The notes: generated by a model from the sequence alone, not told the origin. Shown: positions 1 through 11,902, counted from the stretch's first letter. The stretch is 64,000 nt of DNA from Mya arenaria (GCF_026914265.1 NC_069130.1:17710866-17774865); one strand, 5' to 3'. Made by a program: numbers and translations.

Positions 1-990
1 AGCGTTTGTTTATGTCTGATAGCCCATCTCGATTCCAGTAACCGAGACTTTAAATCAATTTACCTACCTCTTGGAGGAGGATAAATATTACCGCAGTAAA
101 TTGCTCAGTAAAATCTTGATTCTGTTTTATACAATTGCTTACCGCCAAATTACCCGAAAAATTACCGCCGGTAAAATATTACCCTGTGTAAATGTGTTTA
201 TTCAATTGGCTGCTGGTGTCTAGTCCCTTAAAATTAGGAAGATCAATATGTATGTGACGTTTTGTGTAATGCATATTGTATTTTGTTTAACCCATTATTT
301 GAGATTGTTGACGATTTTACAGTATGAACTATATACACATAATCGCTGAACATGTTTGTGTTGTATGCATGTTTTTTTTCATAACTGCAGCGTTGAATGG
401 TACCCCAAACAAGATACGATCCTACAGTTAAACTCGGGCTTCATCTTGTTTTTCACATATGTAAGATGTAGTTGCGTTTGTGAATTGTTTTAGTCTTAAA
501 ACAACTATCTCTCTGGATCCGCAACACTCTTTGTCTGAGTTTAAATAACAAGAGAGCTAGATATCATGCCATTCTGTCAAGCTAATTGGAAAAGTTTTAA
601 ATATATATACTTATGATCAGACTGAGTATGTTATCGTACAGAAACGTGCAGACACGGCTTGTGCCCTATATATCTTTTCACAATGCAATCTTAATATGTA
701 TTGGTAAACATACATATTGTATATGTGCTCTACGGATCTACAAGTTCCACAATGCGTTGCACTTTATCGCGCGAAATTGGAAATATATCATTTACAGTTT
801 ATTCAAAAAATGAATACAAAACAACTTGACAGGGTTGTTTTTCACATACGTATTCTAGATAAATGACAAAGTCGTTAAACATAATATATAGCAACAGTTC
901 CAATTATTCCATAATCAGAATGACGTTTCTACTGTATAAACACACGAAACTTTGGGATAAAATCTTAGTAACAATGTTCTCCAAAGGTCT
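1..990. other. Left-edge non-coding stretch
   Basis: AT-rich sequence, presumably a further intron of copy A. Several ttaccg-containing words occur between 75 and 180. I see no supported exon, RNA gene or element. Confidence 0.4.
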
Positions 991-993
991 CAC

Positions 994-1058
994 CTTTTCC
1001 GAATTATATGCTCTTACCAGGACATTTGTAAGGGTTATACTACAAGAACTATCCCTGT
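994..1058 (-). pseudogene. Copy A relic of a sixth coiled-coil exon
   Basis: It ends in NSEK with a good donor (AATTCGGAAAAG|gtgaga), like the other small exons. The stretch back to the acceptor-like tag/cag is 61-65 nt and has an internal stop, so it does not read as a clean 63-nt exon. A homologous relic lies near 35880-35930 in copy B. Confidence 0.45.
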
Positions 1059-1104
1059 CTACATGCACGCTTTGATTCATAAAACATCTTTGTAAATGTC
1101 TCAC

Positions 1105-1167
1105 CTTTTTCAATTCATCAAGGTCATGTTGACCTTGTTTCAGCGCATCACATAGCTGGTTACTTTT
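1105..1167 (-). CDS. Copy A 63-nt coiled-coil exon
   Basis: The acceptor is cttttcag and the donor AAAAG|gtgaga. The 21 codons read KSNQLCDALKQGQHDLDELKK in phase 0/0. The copy B equivalent (35961-36023) carries TAA in the codon before the last. This copy is open and has good borders, so it is the better preserved of the pair. Confidence 0.7.
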
Positions 1168-1327
1168 CTGAAAAGAGTGTATAAGTAACGTTTACTAGAC
1201 TATTCTGTACCTTTCGATTTGATATTTGAATAGCATGGATTTAATTTGTTTTGCCCGTTTTCCTGAGGTTTCTCTTATGCCATATCGTATGCGTCTTCTT
1301 GTCATATAGCTTGTATAGACCACTATC

Positions 1328-1388
1328 CTTTTCATATTTCTCTATGCCCTGTTTTGCTGTCAGCAGCTCTTGTTAGATCTTGTCTTGT
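1328..1388 (-). pseudogene. Copy A decayed coiled-coil exon
   Basis: Homologous to the intact exon at 36214-36276 (shared AAACAG..ATAGAGAAATATGAAAAG), but 61 nt long instead of 63, with a TAA where the intact copy has GAA. The donor reads AAAAG|gatagt, so the GT is lost. It cannot be used as a normal exon. Confidence 0.65.
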
Positions 1389-1604
1389 CTTATAGCGGCA
1401 AAACGTTAGGATATTACGTTGGTTAGTAGGACTATTAGACGAAAAGAGAACGCAATGTGTTTATCAAGTTGTATATAAAATGACTAAATACCTCTTAAAA
1501 ATAGTTTTAAAGTAATGGTTTACTAATGTAAAAGGTTCACTATTCTGGTTTCCCAGTAAATCCTTGCGAAAATATTCAGAACAAATGGTTGTTACAGGTG
1601 TTAC

Positions 1605-1667
1605 CTTTTCGGAATGATGTAGAGCTTGTTTCACTCGTTTCAGCTCATCACACAGTTCCTTCTGTGT
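1605..1667 (-). CDS. Copy A exon 3, 63-nt coiled-coil exon
   Basis: The acceptor is tttttccag and the donor AAAAG|gtaaca. The 21 codons read TQKELCDELKRVKQALHHSEK, with no stop and in phase 0/0. Hydrophobic residues fall at heptad spacing. The copy B counterpart is 36421-36477, where the acceptor has moved 6 nt. Introns on both sides keep phase 0, so the exon could be skipped without a frame change. Confidence 0.75.
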
Positions 1668-1740
1668 CTGGAAAAATGTATGAATTTGAAGCATAACCTA
1701 TCAGTATGTATAACGATTACTAATTATATTGAATACATTT

Positions 1741-4115
1741 AAAGCTTAATACTGGGGCCAACATCTAGAACATATGTTACCGCCTGAAAACATAACATCA
1801 AATTTTACAGTAACATGAAGAGTCCAATCAGAAGGCTAAAAGGGCTTCAGCTTTTTTTGTGGAAGTATCCTGAGAACAGCTACAACGATGTTTAATTCTA
1901 AGCGTTTTATAAAGGTCCAACTAGCGTGTTAATGTTTCTGAAATAACGAACTATCAAATGAAATATTTCCAATGGTAGCGACAAATGTAACGGATAAACA
2001 TAAACAGTTTATATACATAGATTATGTGAATAATTTATATAAAGGTGTTAAATACAATGGCGGGCAGGACAGCAGTTTATAAAATGCTCTTGGTTTTTAG
2101 TAAGCTTGAAAATCAACTTATATTGTAATGATAGAAGGAAAATATTTCACAAAGGATACCCGTTTGATCTATGTACATATATTTACCACACAATTTCGCA
2201 TTTATGTTTGAACTTGTTGCTACTGAACATGTTTCTGTAGCTTTTTGCATACATATTGCTTACTTATATAATATCCGAAGCCCGCTCGCATACTATGACA
2301 GCCAAAGTACACTGAGTGGAATGTCAACGATGCGCCATATAAATAGTTCCAAATGAAAATGACAAAAAAAGCTAGCAGTTATCAAGTTTTTATTCTGATA
2401 AAGCGCTGAACAAGTCACAAGTATAAACATGTGTAGTAAAATATCTAACAACATGAATAACGAACAATTTTAACCATTAAAACACAATAAGTACACAACT
2501 TGATGACGTCACACTGAGAGTACATGCTTTTACGCGGTTTATGTGACCTACATCGTCAGTCAAGTTTTACTGTGTGCACGGATTTAAAAGTTATTCGCTG
2601 TCGCTTTCTACGATGACTTTAAAGCGTTTTCTTAGTGGACATGGATTTTCACAACATGCATATGATTACGACGAAGCCTTACTCTGCACTGAATGGATGT
2701 TGATGTTGAAAAAGTTCCATCAAGAATGTTTGCAGAGAACAAGCTGTTCTTACCGTCTTGGGACGTACGTGTGATGAGAAACCTGTGTTGCGGAATTCGT
2801 ATTTGAGTTTTGGTAACCGACAGCTGATTAAACTGGCAAGCAAATTTTATGGCATTGTTCGCATATTGCCTGTTAAGATGGAGATGTTTGAAATGTTCTC
2901 GTGTTGTTTGTCACCAATGTGGCTGTATTTGTTGACTGACTGGATATTTCTGTGACTAGTAATCTGCATTATCTGGTTGGCGGAACATTGTTATCAGAAA
3001 GTTTTCGAACAAGATGCTTTCTGGCACTATGATTCGTAAGCCATTTGTCTCCCGGAAGTCCTTCCGCTTCATTATTGAGGTTAGTATTTGTTGGCGTTTA
3101 AACCATTTTGTTTACAAACAATGCGGAGGGATATCTAGGTCGCGTGTGACTAGTCTAGCCAATAGAAATGTCTGATATGCTATCTTACACATGTGTAAGA
3201 TAAAAATATTCGTAATGGGTATATTACACGGAAAACAAGGGTAAGCATGTGATAAAAGTTAGTGTTAACCTACTTGATATACACGATTATACAATAACGA
3301 TATATGCATACACAATCCTCTTATGTCCTACCGATTACAGCTGTTAATTCGACAACTGGTTTCCCCGTCAATCGTATTCGACAACTGGTTTCCCCGTCAA
3401 TAGTATTTTACAACTGGTTTTCGTAATATCATAATAGACAAAACGATGGTCCTTTATCTATTCAAACCCGTTGGATATGTTTTACTATGTGTTTTTTTCT
3501 GTTTTTCAATACAAGTGCATGATGGTATCTTGTATAATACAAGAAAAGCAATCCAAACAAAACACAATCTACAAGGAATCTGTTGAAAAGCATCGGACCA
3601 ACAAACTTTAAACGAGAGACATATACCGTGTATAACATGAAAGACATACCGTATATGCATACATAAACTGTTAAAGATGATTTCGCTGTGGGTTTATCTA
3701 GATTATAATGATTAAGCGTCACTTTCCTTTTGACTTTATCAACAAATTGTTTACATGTTCGATTAAATGACCACAATCAGAGATACTACACACATATACG
3801 TAAGTTAATTGTTTGACAATTTATCAAGCGAGCAACCATTTATTTCAGATAACATGCTGTTTACTGACTTTTATACGGCGCTTTTACTAGTTCATGATAT
3901 CTTAACATTTCACTTGTACAAAAAATGCTTCGATCATTGCAATACTAAGTTAATAAAAACCCTATCGAAGCCAGCGCCACTTTGAAGACACCGCAAATCA
4001 CTCATACAATAAATTAAATACAAAAATACAAGTTCAACGAACATATTAAGATATTTTATTTCAATACCTAAAAGTAAAACCTGATTGTAATTATTGTAAA
4101 AAAGTTTGATGCAGT
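1741..4115. other. Large intron of copy A
   Basis: About 1741-2120 and 3700-3790 align with 40604-40990 and 41090-41210 in copy B, showing that the duplication covered introns. The stretch 2130-3690 has no recognised counterpart. Open frames at 2574-2774 and 3462-3776 have no recognisable domain or splice logic. Confidence 0.5.
3347..3424. repeat. 29-bp tandem repeat, three copies
   Basis: The unit acaactggtttccccgtcaa recurs at 3352, 3381 and 3410 with a 29-bp period. The third copy is truncated. Confidence 0.8.
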
Positions 4116-4117
4116 AT

Positions 4118-4196
4118 GGTTTGTACGTTGTGTAGATGTCAATAAGTGAATGGTAGGCCTTGGAATTGTGCCTTTAAACAGGGCCTTTGTTTTAGC
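4118..4196. repeat. Single monomer of the 70-bp satellite
   Basis: The blocks tttgtacgt, tggtaggcct, attgtgccttt and aacagggcc occur in the same order and at nearly the same spacing as in the 41424-43715 array. It sits in the intron of copy A that corresponds to the array-bearing intron of copy B, so it is a likely ancestral, unamplified unit. Confidence 0.75.
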
Positions 4197-4543
4197 TTTT
4201 ACCTTTTGGACTTTTCATGGTTGTTTTTCATGTTTTTGCAAAGGGCGACGCGATCACTGAGACCAACTATTTTATTTACACAACATATAACAATCTTTTA
4301 AAAATGTGTTCTTTTAGACTCAGTTTAAAATGAAGTCTGTTACAAACGGTTAATGTAGTAATGCGATGATTTTTAATTTTGGTTAATCGACACAGGTGAA
4401 AGTCTTCATTTGAAATATAACAACCACGTGTTATTTTGTGATCGAAAAGGTGATAACACGTCATCATATTTGATATGTATAATTTGTTTAGTTTGTTTAA
4501 GAAAATGCTGCGCAACGCTTTACCAGAACAGACTTGTACGAAC

Positions 4544-4606
4544 CTTTTCTGATGTATCCACATTGTGTTTGGCTTGATTCAACAGTGCAGTGAGCTCCCG
4601 CCATGT
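4544..4606 (-). CDS. Copy A exon 2, 63-nt coiled-coil exon
   Basis: The exon lies between a tttag acceptor and an AAAAG|gttcgt donor and reads TWRELTALLNQAKHNVD..SEK, 21 codons in phase 0/0. The copy B equivalent at 44760-44822 has the same length, phase and pattern. It extends the coiled coil by exactly three heptads. Conservation of both borders between paralogues is the main support. Confidence 0.75.
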
Positions 4607-4951
4607 CTAAAATCAAGCATATAACTTATAACATTAGATGCTCTTTAAAAAAAAATACACGTTTTAAAAGGATTTTCTAATCGCTCATTCAGATTTTTGT
4701 TGTATTAGGAATTCTTATCAATATTAGCAATGCAAATATTTATATGTTTTGACAAGCCGAAATTAAACACAATTTAAATGTCATGCTTGATATTATAATA
4801 CAATAAGTGGATAGTCATTGATGATTCAACATGTAAATAACTTAATTAATTAAACATTCTTCATATGTGTTTATAGTGATCTTGCAATTCAGACAGAATG
4901 CGACACGTTGTAGGTGAATATAATTAGGGTATCTAACACCAAAATCGATAC

Positions 4952-5839
4952 CTTATCTATTTCTGTGGTGGGTGTGGCAACATCGTCGGAATTACCATCG
5001 TCGCTTCCAGTGACTTCTTCATGTTGTTCACAAACTTCATCCAAGTCCTCAAACAAACATTTAAGTACAACCTTGTTTTCTTTAAAGACAATCCCTTTGA
5101 AAATATGTTTGATTTTAATTTCTTTCAGGTCAGATCTACCGTTTGAAATATCTTTCTAAAAATGTCTTCCCATGAGGTACAAGTAACCAGCCATATTATT
5201 GTCAACAAAGTCGTCAATTTTATTGTCTTCATTGGTACACCAAATGGCTTTTTCGTCATACGTTTTAGTGATACGGGAATGGGTACTCACATTTTTAGCA
5301 TGTTTCATTGCTATTCCATCTCTGATATTACTAGTCACTTGATCTTCACATTGTTTTATCTTCTTTCCTAATTCCATACATTCTTGCAAACATTTATCAG
5401 CACTATTCTTGCAGCTCTCCATACTGTGATCTGCTTCAACTTTCATAAGCGAAATTTCATCTCTTAACTCATTGAAAAGTGACTTCATTGTGTTGACTTT
5501 ATCGCAATCAATTTTAGCCCCTTCTTGCTCCAAGTCAACGACTTCTTTTGCACAAGGAATATGCTCCGAATGAAGGCATCGTCCGCAAACCATGGAATCA
5601 TGAATGGTGCAAAGAAAAAACGCGTTCTTTGTCGGATGTTTCTTACATCGCTCTTCTGTAATATCAATCCTTTTTGTTGTTTGGCTGTCCTTGTTCAACG
5701 CGTTGATAATGTGAGTTCGAAATGACCTTCCGTTCTGATGACTACGTAAGCAAGCTTCACCGACATGCCCACATGTATCGCAACTTCCAACAGCATTTTC
5801 CTCTAAGCACATATCACACTGAATCGGTTGTGATGCCAT
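4952..5839 (-). CDS. Copy A exon 1: two B-boxes plus coiled coil, nonsense codon 228
   Basis: The ATG at 5839 starts MASQPIQCDMC. B-box 1 ligands are C8, C11, C20, C23, C30, H34 and H43. B-box 2 ligands are C65, H68, C77, H80/D81, C85, C88, H93 and C96. There is no RING in front, unlike classical TRIM E3 ligases. A charged helical coiled coil runs from about residue 110 to 220. Codon 228 is TAG (5156-5158). Beyond it the frame reads on for 68 codons, closely matching copy B (for example VLKCLFEDLDEVCEQ), up to AAG|gtatcg at 4952/4951. B-boxes mediate oligomerisation and partner binding in the TRIM family, and the product would be cytoplasmic or nuclear (no signal peptide or membrane segment). 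Alternatively the first 227 residues are a genuine short product. Confidence 0.8.
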
Positions 5840-7240
5840 ATTTTATATGAAAACGTGGGTTTAAACGTTCTTAAACGAGCGACAATATGTTATCAGGATC
5901 GTCATATGAGTACAAGTAATACAGATAGTATCAGTATTTGAATACGTGTCATCCATAAAGTTTGTGAACTGACATGACTAATATGGATAAAAAGATGATA
6001 TTGAAGTAAAAGTCTTCAAATAAGCAGAACATAATTGTATTAATATATTTCAATAGTAAAATTATGAAATCCATGTTCTTAAATACAAGCTTTCAAGGCA
6101 ACGAACATCAGGCAGTACGGAGCACTTTGAATAATTCGCAACGTTTTGGTACATTCATCACCGTAAACCCGCGATATATTTCAAAAAAGAAATAACGGCA
6201 TCGTCTTTAAAATTCACATGATGTCAATTTAAACATTCATGACGTTTACTGACAAATTACAACGTCATATTAGGTATATTGATAGTGTTGTGTAGCAAAC
6301 ACGTAGCACTGTAGTTTAAATGCACAGCGTCACAGATGGCGACGTCAATTCGTATGGAGCAACGCACGACTATGAATTACTGCGTAAATGTTAATTACAC
6401 TCCTGCACAGACGCTTGCATTACTAAAAATGACAGAAAAATCATCCAAGGTGTCCAGATCAATCATTTTCAAATGACATAGGGTTTTTTTTCCGAATCAT
6501 GAGCAGATGACAAACGGCCTGGAAGACAAGCGGTAGATGGGGCTTTCGTAGAAATGGTGCGACAAATTGTGATGGAAGACAGACGGAAGACCTTACCTGG
6601 ATTTTTTTGTTAAAAAGTGTTTCAATGCCTGGTATAGAGATATGTATAGTACTTGGAAAAACTTGGACACAGCGACATATGATATGTATAGCACATAATA
6701 GTGAATATTTTATAAACATATCAACGATTTTTAGATCTTGACGTCATAACGTTAAAAAGGTCAATGAAGTATTAACACCAACACGCAAAATTCATTTGTC
6801 GATCGGTAATAATCCTCACCACAATACACGACGTACTGTGTCGACACTGCAAAATAAAGGAGCTTTAATATGGTCAAACAGACAAAGTGTGAATATGTGT
6901 CTTTATATGTCGAATCATGAGGCTAGTACATGAATTGGAAACAACATGAAAGAACCTGATATGGATAATAATTTTAGCTTTATAATGTATATGTACTGTA
7001 ACTGAACGCATCGTTGTAGCTATATAAAATACAACAATTAGGCCAATAGTTTTCAAGGATACTGCTGATGAACTTGAATGTTAAATGGCAATATGGCCAA
7101 GTAAAAACAAAATTCGCGATCATCTAAGCAGCTTATGCATTGAAAGGTCGATATTCAATGCATAGCTGATGTACGCTAAATACGTGGTTGCCTTAAATGG
7201 TTCTAAGAACAAACATATTACTTTATTATATGTTGCAGTT
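5840..7240. other. 5' flank of copy A and intergenic DNA
   Basis: Just upstream of the ATG there is weak similarity to the copy B flank (gggtttaaacgttctta compared with 45990-46010). No clear TATA box or CpG-rich promoter is visible. No other feature can be supported here. Confidence 0.35.
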
Positions 7241-7242
7241 TC

Positions 7243-7420
7243 AAATTCGCATGTGACTATATTTCACATGCAGTATTACACATGGCGATACAGTAGTTAG
7301 GCTTAACTTATTTTGAAAAATACCTTAAATTCGCATGTGACACTATTTTACTAGATTACCATAAATTCGCATGTGAAACTCTTGAACGATAATACCATAA
7401 ATTCGCATGTGGCACTTTTA
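7243..7420. repeat. 36-bp tandem repeat around aaattcgcatgtg
   Basis: The core aaattcgcatgtg recurs at 7243, 7327, 7363 and 7399. The last three are exactly 36 bp apart and share flanking attac..cat. It is a small degenerate minisatellite. Confidence 0.75.
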
Positions 7421-8510
7421 CGGGATTACAAGATTACACCGTTTCAAATGCATAAATTTCAACTTGAGGATATCACAGGCGAACTCAACTGATTGTGAAT
7501 ATCTGAATCAATTATAAACAGCTGAATATGAAAATAAAATGAGAAAGTAAACAGTTAGAATTAAATAGACTTGTAGAAAAACTATAGGTATCCTGCATAG
7601 GGTAATTTGGTCACACGTATCTATTAGATGACTAACATTGTTCGCATATCTCTCTTTGATTTGGCGCAGCAATTGTTTGATTGTGGACCGTTTATCTGCG
7701 GTAAATTGATAATGACACGCTGATTCAACTGCTGAACAAACGTATCAATTGTTAGCTATCAACGTTATCGCATAATTATCATGTCGACTGTCAACGTTTA
7801 AATATAACCGCATTACTTTGCGCAATGATAGATAAGCGTTAGTACACATGAACGGTGTTGGAGGTCAATCAGAAATCGGCAATATTATCATTTTATAACT
7901 CAGTGTGTGGTATTGTTTTCGAAAGCTTTCATACCGTAACACTTAGATTTTGAATTTTCAGATTGATTTTATTTATTAATTTTCAGTATAATTTCGGGGA
8001 AATATGTAAGTTTTTTATGATAAGTTCTTGCTAAAAATAACGCCCAAAGTTTGAGAAACACACCCGGCAACACAGAAGACGATTAAGATTATTTAGACCT
8101 GACATTTTACTTTATACATGTAAAGTATAAAACGATGTGATTTCGCAAAATCACAGATGCATGTTTGAAACCCAGTGTGACTTTATATATGTCAATCGGT
8201 ATAACTGACAGACTTAAAAGTTTTGTGATGGTAAACAATATTTGATTTTAAGTAAGAACGTTTAATTAATTTCAACCGGTGTAAACGAGATATTATAGAC
8301 TATGACGGTTTCTTATCAATGTTTTATACACTATTATATATAATACAAGCTATTTAAGGATATCATTCGTTATTGGTATCTTTGTAATGCACATAATTAA
8401 GGGTGTGATTTAGCCATATTCACAGCAATCGAATGACGAAAATAATCATACTAATTCGTTTGGCCTCTCCAAAGCACATTGCTCTTAATGCCTCTTTTTT
8501 CCAACTTTTG
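7421..8510. other. Intergenic AT-rich DNA
   Basis: I see no supported gene, RNA or repeat in this stretch. Confidence 0.4.
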
Positions 8511-8513
8511 TAA

Positions 8514-8718
8514 GAGAAAACAGACCAAAATGTTGACGAGAGGAAGAAAACCGGTCGCAAGGCTTAATCTGCCGGCCTTATATTCACGGTACGTTCCAAG
8601 GCAGGGGCTCACGCAACGAAACCCGCCGCATGTTGTTCCAGTCCACTTAATGGATGATCCAGCCGTCAGAACCATGACACTCAGTGGCAAGCAGCAACCC
8701 ATGCTCTACGCCAAGTGA
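8514..8718 (+). CDS. Possible terminal exon, unknown protein
   Basis: A pyrimidine-rich tract ending in cttttgtaag is followed by an open frame from 8515 to a TGA at 8716. It includes LPALYSRYVPRQGLTQ and ends PMLYAK. The stretch is clearly richer in GC than its surroundings, up to about 8820, which in this AT-rich window suggests coding or recently transferred sequence. I recognise no domain and could not place upstream exons. The opposite strand is also open, so orientation is uncertain. Confidence 0.3.
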
Positions 8719-9400
8719 TAACACGTTTCGGTTTGCGTCAGCTGCCGACATTCAGCGCTTCGCCACCGGGCCATCAAAACAATGCGAGAGCTGAGCAAGA
8801 CCGCGGGCAAGGTATAATAACTCCTCCCCATCATTATTAAATACGTCGATCATTCTATGCCTAACCCACACAACACGCGATAACTTCTTCAAAACGTCAG
8901 TCTTGGTCAAGCGAATAGTGGCAGAGTTTATCTCTCGCTACGCTTGACCATCCGTAAACAGTTACGGTGTATAAGTACTGTTATTGGGTAAACTTGCATG
9001 CAAATATGGGTTTCCATGAGATGCTTCTGTTAAAGGTATAAACTACCTCAGCTAGTAATCTATGCTCTGGCTATTATAGTTTAAAGTGTTAATGAATACA
9101 TTGCAAGTTTAATTGCAGATGGGACAAATGATAATATAAAACACAGTAATAGATTCAATGTTTATTTAAATGGTTACGTTTAACATTATTTTGGTTAAAA
9201 TTCCACTGCGACAGATTTATCATTACAATAAATGTGAATAATAAATTGTTGCAAAACTCGATAACACGATATTCGCAAAAGGCCGTTATTTGCATAATGT
9301 AATTGGATAACACTTTGGTGTTCTTTTAACCGACTACACACTATCTACCTCAGTTCTTTATCCGCTTTATATATTCAATGTCAATAATGGATAACCGTTT
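8719..9400. other. GC-richer patch then AT-rich DNA
   Basis: 8719-8815 stays GC-rich and ends in a donor-like GGCAAG|gtataa. From 8820 on it is plain AT-rich sequence with no supported feature. Confidence 0.3.
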
Positions 9401-10105
9401 AAAGTGAATGTAAGTTCTGACAGTGCATTTTCAGTAATGTTTACATCCAGTTGAAAATGTTCTGAAAGTGCAAGTTCAGTAATGTTTACATCCAGTTGAA
9501 AAGGTTCTGAAAGTGCATGTTCAGTAATGTTTACATCCAGTTGAAAAGGTTCTGAAAGTGCAAGTTCAGTAATGTTTACATCCAGTTGAAAAGGTTCTGA
9601 CAGTGCAAGTTCAGTAATGTTTACATCCAGTTGAAAAGTTTCTGAAAGTGCAAGTTCAGTAATGTTTACATCCAGTTGAAAAGGTTTCTGAAAGTGCATT
9701 TTCTGTAATGTTTACATCCAGTGGAAAAGGTTCTGAAAGTGCATGTTCAGTAATGTTTACATCCAGTTGAAAATGTTCTGAAAGTGCATGTTCAGTAATG
9801 TTTACATCCAGTTGAAAAGGTTCTGACAGTGCAAGTTCAGTAATGTTTACATCCAGTTCAATAACGTCACTGACGATCATCGTTTTAAGGCAATTTATAC
9901 GCAAACAAGTTAGTCCTCTTCGCTGTAGATATGCATGTTCAGGAATTTTGAAATGAGTTTGTAGAAGCGTGTCTTCGAAGTTTCGAAGCATACACTTTAT
10001 CCCCTTCTTACCGTTGCTATCAGAAATCTTGTACAATCGAACCCTGATGGCTGGAACTCCTGGGGACCGGCGAAAATACATTGAGTCTCGAAAAATTCGA
10101 GCCAA
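9367..10105 (-). pseudogene. Open frame containing the 15-residue repeats, one frameshift
   Basis: Starting at 10105, an open frame gives about 80 non-repeated residues (including VPAIRVRLYKISDSNGKKG), then ten 15-residue repeats of the type ELALSEPFQLDVNIT. One extra T in a run near 9686 shifts the frame. The repeats continue without stops in the new frame to 9367. Each repeat contains an N-I-T sequon, but there is no signal peptide. It may be a minisatellite whose 45-bp unit is open by chance, or a decayed repeat protein. No homologue is recognised. Confidence 0.3.
9406..9857. repeat. 45-bp minisatellite, about ten copies
   Basis: The unit contains gttcagtaatgtttacatcc and agttgaaaaggttctgaaag, repeated head to tail with few substitutions. 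One copy has a single-base insertion. The period is a multiple of three and the minus strand is stop-free in every copy. Confidence 0.9.
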
Positions 10106-11730
10106 GCGGGATTATATTACCTTGAGTATAAATTAATCGTTTTTTTTTCTAGTTCGATCCATCGTGAAATTTGAGCCAAGCGAATTCGAGCCAAGGTCGG
10201 ATGTAGTACTAGAGGGTAACGAATAAATGCATCCTATGGAGTGTTATAAGACCGCAGATCCGACTCCTTCGTCATTAGTAGGTGTTTACTATTATTTTAC
10301 CATTTGTATTTTACTAAAGCCTCTATATCATTAACTAAGTTTTGCAGCATAAATGAGCAAAATATGTCAGCCTGCATTATGTTTCACTTTTAATAATAGT
10401 TACTTGAAATATACCCACTATACACAATAGCATAACCTTGGTAACACATATATTTGGTGTATACGATATCAGGCACCCTTTTGTGGTATTTGTTTCTCAA
10501 TATTCTGTATAACATGTCTACTTTTGTTTACACTTGCTATTGAAATAAATATTCAGACTTTACATAGACAAACACATGTAAATCTTTTTTACGTTGTCAA
10601 ACCTGATTTTAGAATAAACATTTTATGTCCGAAAAGCTTAACGTAATTTGATTAAAACTGAGGTACTCAAGCACCTTCAGGAGTAGTGATTACGAAATAA
10701 TTTCTTAAATACGATCTTACTCATGCATCAGGTAATACTTTCAATCGCTTGTGTAACTCAGGTTATAATTTGGTTTTATTGTTAATAATAAATCAATCAC
10801 TTCTTCAACTGCATCTGAGTACATTTCACTTACAACACTCTTAGCTACACTAGGCGTTTATTATTAGTTTGAAGAGAAGGGTTGAAGGGTTGTCTCATTA
10901 CATTAATTCATAAATTGTTGGAATGAATGGATGATTCATCGTCATGCATTTTAACTACATCATATATGTATAATTATAACTTTGTTTAACTGTTTAAAAG
11001 AATCTTTTAGAAGCTTTGAAAAAAGATTCTAACGTGAACTGTAAAACTCGATACTTCTTGAATGATTATTTCTTTTTATATTTAAGATTTGAACGACCTT
11101 AAACTAAAGTGAGATTTTTTAAAGAACTATGTAAGGCAGTGGTAAAAGAACAATTCGAATCGCATAATCGAATCGTCCTTCAAGCTTCTTAGATGGTCAA
11201 AGGATATCGTATTTTGTTCATATTTTGTAAACCATATTTGAAGTTTGTACTAGATACACACAGTTAATAGGAGACTTAATGCAATATTTTTCTGATCATT
11301 TTTTTCGGATTTTTTAATAGTGTGTCCCCTTCAAAATACCATAATCATTTCAATTTATGCAGTTTTGTAATTTATTCCGTAGACTTAAAATAATGGCAAT
11401 TTAATTTCATTTAACCGACACTTTTGAAATAGCTGCACTGAAAAAAAATATAGGTTATTATACATTTTTTCTTAACAATACGGAAATATGTTTCAAATTG
11501 GACTCGTATACAGATTGGCGAGTCATATATGTTTTTCACAGTTGTGTATGGCTCCAAATACATCCCGTACTGTTCAAAACATTATTAGATAACTTATTTT
11601 TTCTTTACATTCAGTATTCCGAAAAAAATAATATAAAGGCGTTGGTATCCGATTTGGACAACATTTTGAAGTGTTGTTTGTAAACAAACACAAATTCGCC
11701 AAGTTTCAAAGAGAATTTATGTCAACCTCA
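10106..11730. other. Intergenic AT-rich DNA
   Basis: The words ttcgagccaag occur near 10095, 10170 and 10187. Apart from these short repeats I see no gene or element. Confidence 0.4.
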
Positions 11731-11902
11731 TCAAAGAGCGTCTGTTCATCCCGTGTATCGGAACCTTTCCACGCGTTTCGGTATATGTCATTGGTTTGAC
11801 ATGGGACATGTGAATCAAGGAGCGTCTGTTCATCCCGTGTATCGGAACCTTTCCACGCGTTTCAGTATATGTCATTAGTTTGACATGGGACTTGTGAATC
11901 GT
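11731..11902. repeat. 84-bp tandem duplication, two copies
   Basis: agcgtctgttcatcccgtgt starts at 11737 and again at 11821. The two 84-bp units differ at only a few positions, so the duplication is young. The minus-strand open frame across it is a by-product. Confidence 0.85.

Larger units (their letters stand above)
994..5839 (-). pseudogene. Copy A of the B-box/coiled-coil gene, 5' part, with premature stop
   Basis: This is a multi-exon minus-strand gene whose 3' end lies beyond the left edge. The first coding exon (4952-5839) has two B-box zinc fingers and a coiled coil. Small coiled-coil exons follow at 4544-4606, 1605-1667 and 1105-1167, with decayed ones at 1328-1388 and 994-1058. It is a paralogue of the gene at 16627-45950: exons and stretches of intron align (for example 1741-2120 with 40604-40990). 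A TAG at 5156-5158 interrupts exon 1 at codon 228, where copy B has a Glu codon. The frame after the TAG is open to the splice donor, so the stop is recent, or a truncated 227-residue protein is made. No Deltex-like exons lie in the window for this copy; by analogy they would be further left. The call as pseudogene is likely but unproven. Confidence 0.65.

Noticed and set aside
3462..3776. 104-residue minus-strand open frame in the copy A intron
   Set aside because: Part of it aligns to the copy B intron (41090-41210), where the frame is not kept.
4190..4260. Another small coiled-coil exon in copy A (donor-like AAAAG|gtaaaa)
   Set aside because: The length is 54 nt with stops in the phase-0 frame and no counterpart in copy B.
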